Origin: Patiria pectinifera
Lineage: Eukaryota > Echinodermata > Asteroidea > Valvatida > Asterinidae
Assembly (NCBI GenBank): GCA_029964075.1
Contig: CM057133.1
Location: 12,362,699-12,426,698, forward strand
Length of the DNA stretch: 64,000 nt
Direction: 5' to 3'
A program made the translations under genes and the position numbers. Under the pieces are notes generated by a model. The model had not been told where the DNA came from. It saw nothing but the letters and a program-made list of their open reading frames with translations, and did not search any database. Positions 60,205-64,000 of this stretch are shown here, one piece after another (positions within the stretch are counted from its first letter, which is position 1; every line of letters begins with the position of its first letter).

Positions 60205-62472
60205 ATGTTAGATCCTCCCATGTACATGTACATGCAAACCCCAAATCAGCTCGCGGGACAAAATTCTCATTCAGTCGGTTAATTAACCCTCCTATGGTAA
60301 CATGCATTGTCAGCCTGCTTATTACTTGGGTCAATATTGGTCAAGACCCCCATTGGTTTGTACACAGTAGGCCAGGAGGTGAGGAAGAAAATGTTGACCA
60401 TTGGTGACCTCTTAAGCAAAGGGAGCCGGGGTTTGTCAAATATAAGTGTGCCCGTTGGCATACTTTTCAAAGCCCCATTTCGTCATTGTTCTCTTATGAA
60501 TGATGCTATTTTAGGTGGGTAACTTCACAAGGTATTTGGTTCAAGTTCTTTCTTTCCTTTGAGCAAGATTTTCTCATAATAGTTGGTATTATAATGTAGG
60601 TTTGTTTGAGGGTAGTTCATTTCGAAGAAGTAATATTCTGACCGTGTTGCTATCATCAAAGTGGTATGGTCCTAGTTTGGATTACTTTTCATCCAAGCCT
60701 CCACCAACCTGAGTTAACCCTTCCCCACCCCAACTCCCTGCTCTGACAAAGATCTAAACTACAAGTTAATATAGAACTTTAAATTAACTTTACCTCCTTG
60801 TTTGATATCACAATTAATATTGTATACCACTGTCACCATAGTTAATAAAGTTTTTTCGGAATTATCTCCGGCATTTGAGGCACCAGAACTAGTGAACAGG
60901 ATATTGAGTGGGAAATTACAAGGAGACTAGAACCAGTTTGTCAGATGGCAAATGGCCTGGACATGAAATTTAGTTTTCTAGAGAATACGCCCTCTCTCTT
61001 GTTGACAGCAGGAAAGCTTATTCCCTCATTAGCTCTGTGGGACTAATGAAGATGAATTTGACAGTCGACTTCCCCCACTCTGACTTTGTCAGTTGCTGCA
61101 TCAATTAAGGTAGAAGCATTGTGTATATAACAAATGATGGCTGTGCTACACATTCAAAATGAAGGCCATCTATTAATGTCTAGATGCGGCAGGGTCGCGC
61201 AGTTTGCACGACTGAGATTTCGTAGGAGAGATAATATTTTCTGCTGTGCAGGAAGCTCCTGATCTGTACTGCTGGCAAAATCTGAACTTTTCTCCTATCA
61301 TTGTATTTGCTTGTTATCTGCACTTTTTGGTACCTCGTTGTGACTTTGTCAATGGACAACTTTGCCCTTCACTGATGTTACTTTGTAAGCACTGTACACT
61401 CTGACAACTTGTGAGGAAATAGCTTGCTTAGGCTGGACTTGAACCAACAACCTCCTGCTTACTAGTTGAGATTCATTTACTACAAAGCAAACAAGTATTC
61501 TGGAGAGGAAAGTCTGAGAAAAACTTCATCAGTCATCTTCTAGTCATTGAAGATGTCATGTTCATGTATTTGTAAGCCTTCAGCTAGCATGTCTGTCAGC
61601 TGAGCCATCAGGTTGCTCGGAAAAAGTTGTCTACATATTGTACATACATGTACATGTAGTTGAGCAACAAGAACATTTTTAATGTGTTGACACTTGGTAT
61701 GCTTGGTACAGTTGTTCTGCAGTAGACCTTTCTTCTAGAACAATGAACATTTCCATGAGCGATTGAATTTCTTTCTACTGCAGTTTAATTCACTCGATTC
61801 TCCTGTGAACAAGCAGACAAGTTAACACACCCAGAACCTCTACACTTCCTGACAGGTTTACAGCGCTGTTATGTGCACCAGCGAATCTTCTTCACTTGGA
61901 TTGAGGCCAAGTGTATGATGGATGAAGAAAGCTAGATCCACTGATCACAAACTCGGACCAGGAAGTTTGGGCCACCTACCATACTGGTTCTCTATAAAAT
62001 GTAGTCTCATTTGCTGTATCAGTATCTTCTCTGTAACGGTAGTACTTCAAACAGAGGTGTACTTCACAAGACTTTTAATGACAGAATATGTCATGCAGTT
62101 TACCAGCAGTTTCTTTCAATGACGGTGCAGCTACCATTGCGAATGCAAATGTCATTTTTGAGCACTTTTGTTCCTCCATGCAGAATTGCATACATGTAGG
62201 ACCTAGTGAAGATTGGAAAATAATGTCTGCCTGAACCATCACAGCTGTAAAAAAATAACCTCCAAAAACTTAAAGGTTTCATGATAGAAACTCAACGAGT
62301 AAGCTGGTTGATTTTCAGCGATTTGCCATTGTGCAATATTTACAAAGTCACATAGCCTTTTTGTAATTCTTTTTAGATTTTTGAGACATTGATTTGTGAT
62401 ATTCTTGTTTTCATTTCTCACTGAACGTGCGCTACTTAAAAAATGAACTGATTATGAAGAAACAAGTGAACC

Positions 62473-63465
62473 ATGGAAACTAATGGAACTGATTCCCCTG
62501 ACATACTGGTACCTTTGGGTCCTTTATCTCATGCATTGCAAGTACTTTTTATACCCCTGGCTTTTATAAGTCTATTGATCCATTTCTATATCATATTCTC
62601 AGTTATTTTCAACAGAACTCTGCACAGTGCGTCAAATTACTTACTTGCCAATCTGTGTGCATCAGTTGTATTTTCAAACTCATTATGCATATTAATAATG
62701 TGGCTCTTTCTGTCCCCAGTTTCAGTTGAATTTTCGAGCCCCACAATTTTACAGACACATAACTTTTTTTTAATTCCTGTTGTGTTTGTTACGGTTTCCT
62801 TTAAGTCCAGCTCTGCTGTTGTTGCTGGTGACCGCTATTTCAAAGTGGCCCATCCATTGAGATATTTGGGCTTCATGACCAATAAGACTTGCGGCTGTCT
62901 CATAGGTGCCTGCTGGGTTCTGTCCGTTATTGTTTCTTCATGTTTTGCTGCTGTGTTTCTCACTAGTGAAGTAAATGTCTCTGCGGCTAATAGTACCACA
63001 TACTGTTTTGAAGCCATCAGATCGAGCCCTCCTTATCATATTTTTGCCATATTTTTAACCGTCATCATTATTGTGGGATTACTGATTATTGATGGGTTTG
63101 TGCTGGGTTTGTTGCGCATTGCCAGAGAACAGCGGCGAAAAATACAAAATGAGCTCAACATGCTGCCAAACATTGGTGCAAACAGAGTCCGACAGCTAGG
63201 ACAGGGCTCCAACAAAACCATCAGATACATCCTTTACCTGGGGTCTTACACTTTGGTCTGGTTGCCTTATGCCATTGCGTTCAACGTTGTCATCTTTTCA
63301 CGGCAAAGTCACTTTGCAACAGGCCTAGATATTTTTATGGGGTTGCTTTTGGTGACCCTTTTCCAGTTGATGTACGGTACGCTTTTCCTGACATTTATGC
63401 AGGAAGAACACAGGAAAGTTCTACAAAGCACATGGCAAGCACTTGTTCAGAAACTCAGGTGTTAG
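62473..63465 (+). CDS. Intronless olfactory-receptor-like GPCR (group 2, R12)
   Basis: 330 aa, the array 2 counterpart of R6. The two proteins are identical up to YTL in TM6, then differ at about eight positions within 35 residues: LVWLPYAIAFNVVIFSRQSHFATGLDIFMGLLLVTL against the R6 sequence, read here as separate blocks VWLPYAIAF, RQSHFATG and DIFMGLLLVTL. The remaining tail is the same. The upstream ORF at 62454-62483 overlaps the start. The clustering of changes in TM6-ECL3-TM7 parallels R3 versus R5. Confidence 0.92.
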   Translation: METNGTDSPDILVPLGPLSHALQVLFIPLAFISLLIHFYIIFSVIFNRTLHSASNYLLANLCASVVFSNSLCILIMWLFLSPVSVEFSSPTILQTHNFFLIPVVFVTVSFKSSSAVVAGDRYFKVAHPLRYLGFMTNKTCGCLIGACWVLSVIVSSCFAAVFLTSEVNVSAANSTTYCFEAIRSSPPYHIFAIFLTVIIIVGLLIIDGFVLGLLRIAREQRRKIQNELNMLPNIGANRVRQLGQGSNKTIRYILYLGSYTLVWLPYAIAFNVVIFSRQSHFATGLDIFMGLLLVTLFQLMYGTLFLTFMQEEHRKVLQSTWQALVQKLRC

Positions 63466-64000
63466 ATGTCATACTTAAAGTTGCTCTTTAAATATTTTCT
63501 TTCTCTCTTTTTTTTCCTGATGAATTTTCAAGTTGTATGTTTCGTTTGAAAGGTACCTGTTACAATCTCATTTTTGTTCATTATTTTTGTTTTGTTTGAA
63601 GCAACAAAATTACCTAAATCTTAATTTTGAGTGCATAAGGCCTTTAGAACCTCTCGATATTTTTGGCTCAGTGCTGTGGATACATGTATTTTATTATGAG
63701 ACCTACTCAGGGCACTTTTTGGTGTCATAAGTACTCATATGTTTGTGTTTATAATTAATCTGATGCAAAAGTTGTCCTGTGTTTTGAATTGCGTGCGCTT
63801 GTGTACAATAATTAATAAATTTTAGGGGTGTAACATGTCAGTATTGTTCAGATAATCCCTCATGTTGCAGTTGCTGTTGTACAATTACTTGGCACAATGT
63901 TTTCGGCATTGAAGGTTGTAGAGTGCATGTGGAGTGATATAAGATCGGATTAGTTCATAATTCCAATTTCACCAAGATTTCACCAAGAAAACAGTAGGAT
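63466..64000. other. Right flank of array 2, cut by the window end
   Basis: Colinear with 30278-30811 to the last base. No gene. If the array is a second haplotype, the sequence beyond 64000 should continue with the counterpart of 30812 onward. Confidence 0.7.

Larger units (their letters stand above)
44140..63480 (+). repeat. Tandem array 2 of receptor units (R7-R12)
   Basis: Start-to-start distances 3437, 3442, 3138, 3406 and 3252 bp. SINE B-box complements are at 44556, 48022, 51444, 54769, 58007 and 61431. The order of unit types differs from array 1. Unit halves are recombined: the R8 5' flank equals the R5 5' flank, R9 joins an R3-type 5' half to an R5-type 3' half, and R11 joins an R1-type 5' flank to an R2-type 3' flank. 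The last unit (R12) matches R6 and carries the same SINE deletion. The MITE of the R3 spacer is absent here. Confidence 0.9.

Noticed and set aside
1-64000. CRISPR arrays, operons, ribosome binding sites, bacterial promoters
   Set aside because: The spliceosomal borders, SINEs and GPCRs show animal nuclear DNA; repeats have the size and content of gene units, not of CRISPR.

Overview
The window is animal DNA, most likely from an invertebrate deuterostome with a heterozygous genome (lancelet, echinoderm or hemichordate; the sequence alone does not settle which). The reasons are intronless seven-helix receptor genes in tandem arrays, spliceosomal exons with GT/AG borders, tRNA-derived SINEs, short hAT-type MITEs with 8-bp target duplications, and scattered TACATGTA/ACCGGTA/TAGGCCTA words. 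It holds no prokaryotic features.

Layout. (1) 1-1000: an interspersed repeat and a probable coding exon (853-934, + strand). (2) 1742-8307: three minus-strand intronless GPCR genes, here called group 1 (L1-L3). L2 and L3 sit in a tandemly duplicated unit of about 3.2 kb. (3) 12458-30277: six plus-strand intronless GPCR genes, group 2 (R1-R6), repeating every 3.2-3.5 kb. (4) 30300-42100: a low-copy region with two exons ending a gene (34097-34193 and 34980-35124), several nested or foldback MITEs, two SINEs, and the start of an unrelated long Ser/Arg/Pro-rich protein (from 40020) that runs into a gap of exactly 500 N (42101-42600). (5) 42601-64000: a second group 2 array, R7-R12 (R9 frameshifted). 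Both of its outer flanks match the flanks of the first array, so it is either a segmental duplication or an uncollapsed second haplotype joined at the gap.

The receptors look like chemosensory (olfactory-receptor-like) class A GPCRs. They keep D-R-Y/F at the end of TM3, W-x-P in TM6 and a short basic tail. They lack the residues normally found at 1.50, 2.50, the TM3/ECL2 cysteine pair and NPxxY in TM7. In group 2 the TM4-to-IL3 core is almost invariant, while the N-terminus, TM2-TM3 and TM6-ECL3-TM7 vary in combinable blocks. Flanks and coding halves are reshuffled between units, as expected from repeated gene conversion or unequal crossing-over inside the genes.

Every group 2 start codon has the context ACCATGG and is preceded by a short upstream ORF in one of two states: terminated 3 nt before the start, or overlapping it. 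A spacer module containing AATAAA recurs in one orientation in both receptor groups. The exon at 853-934 joins in phase to 34097-34193, so the first receptor array may lie inside one large intron of a host gene that I cannot name.
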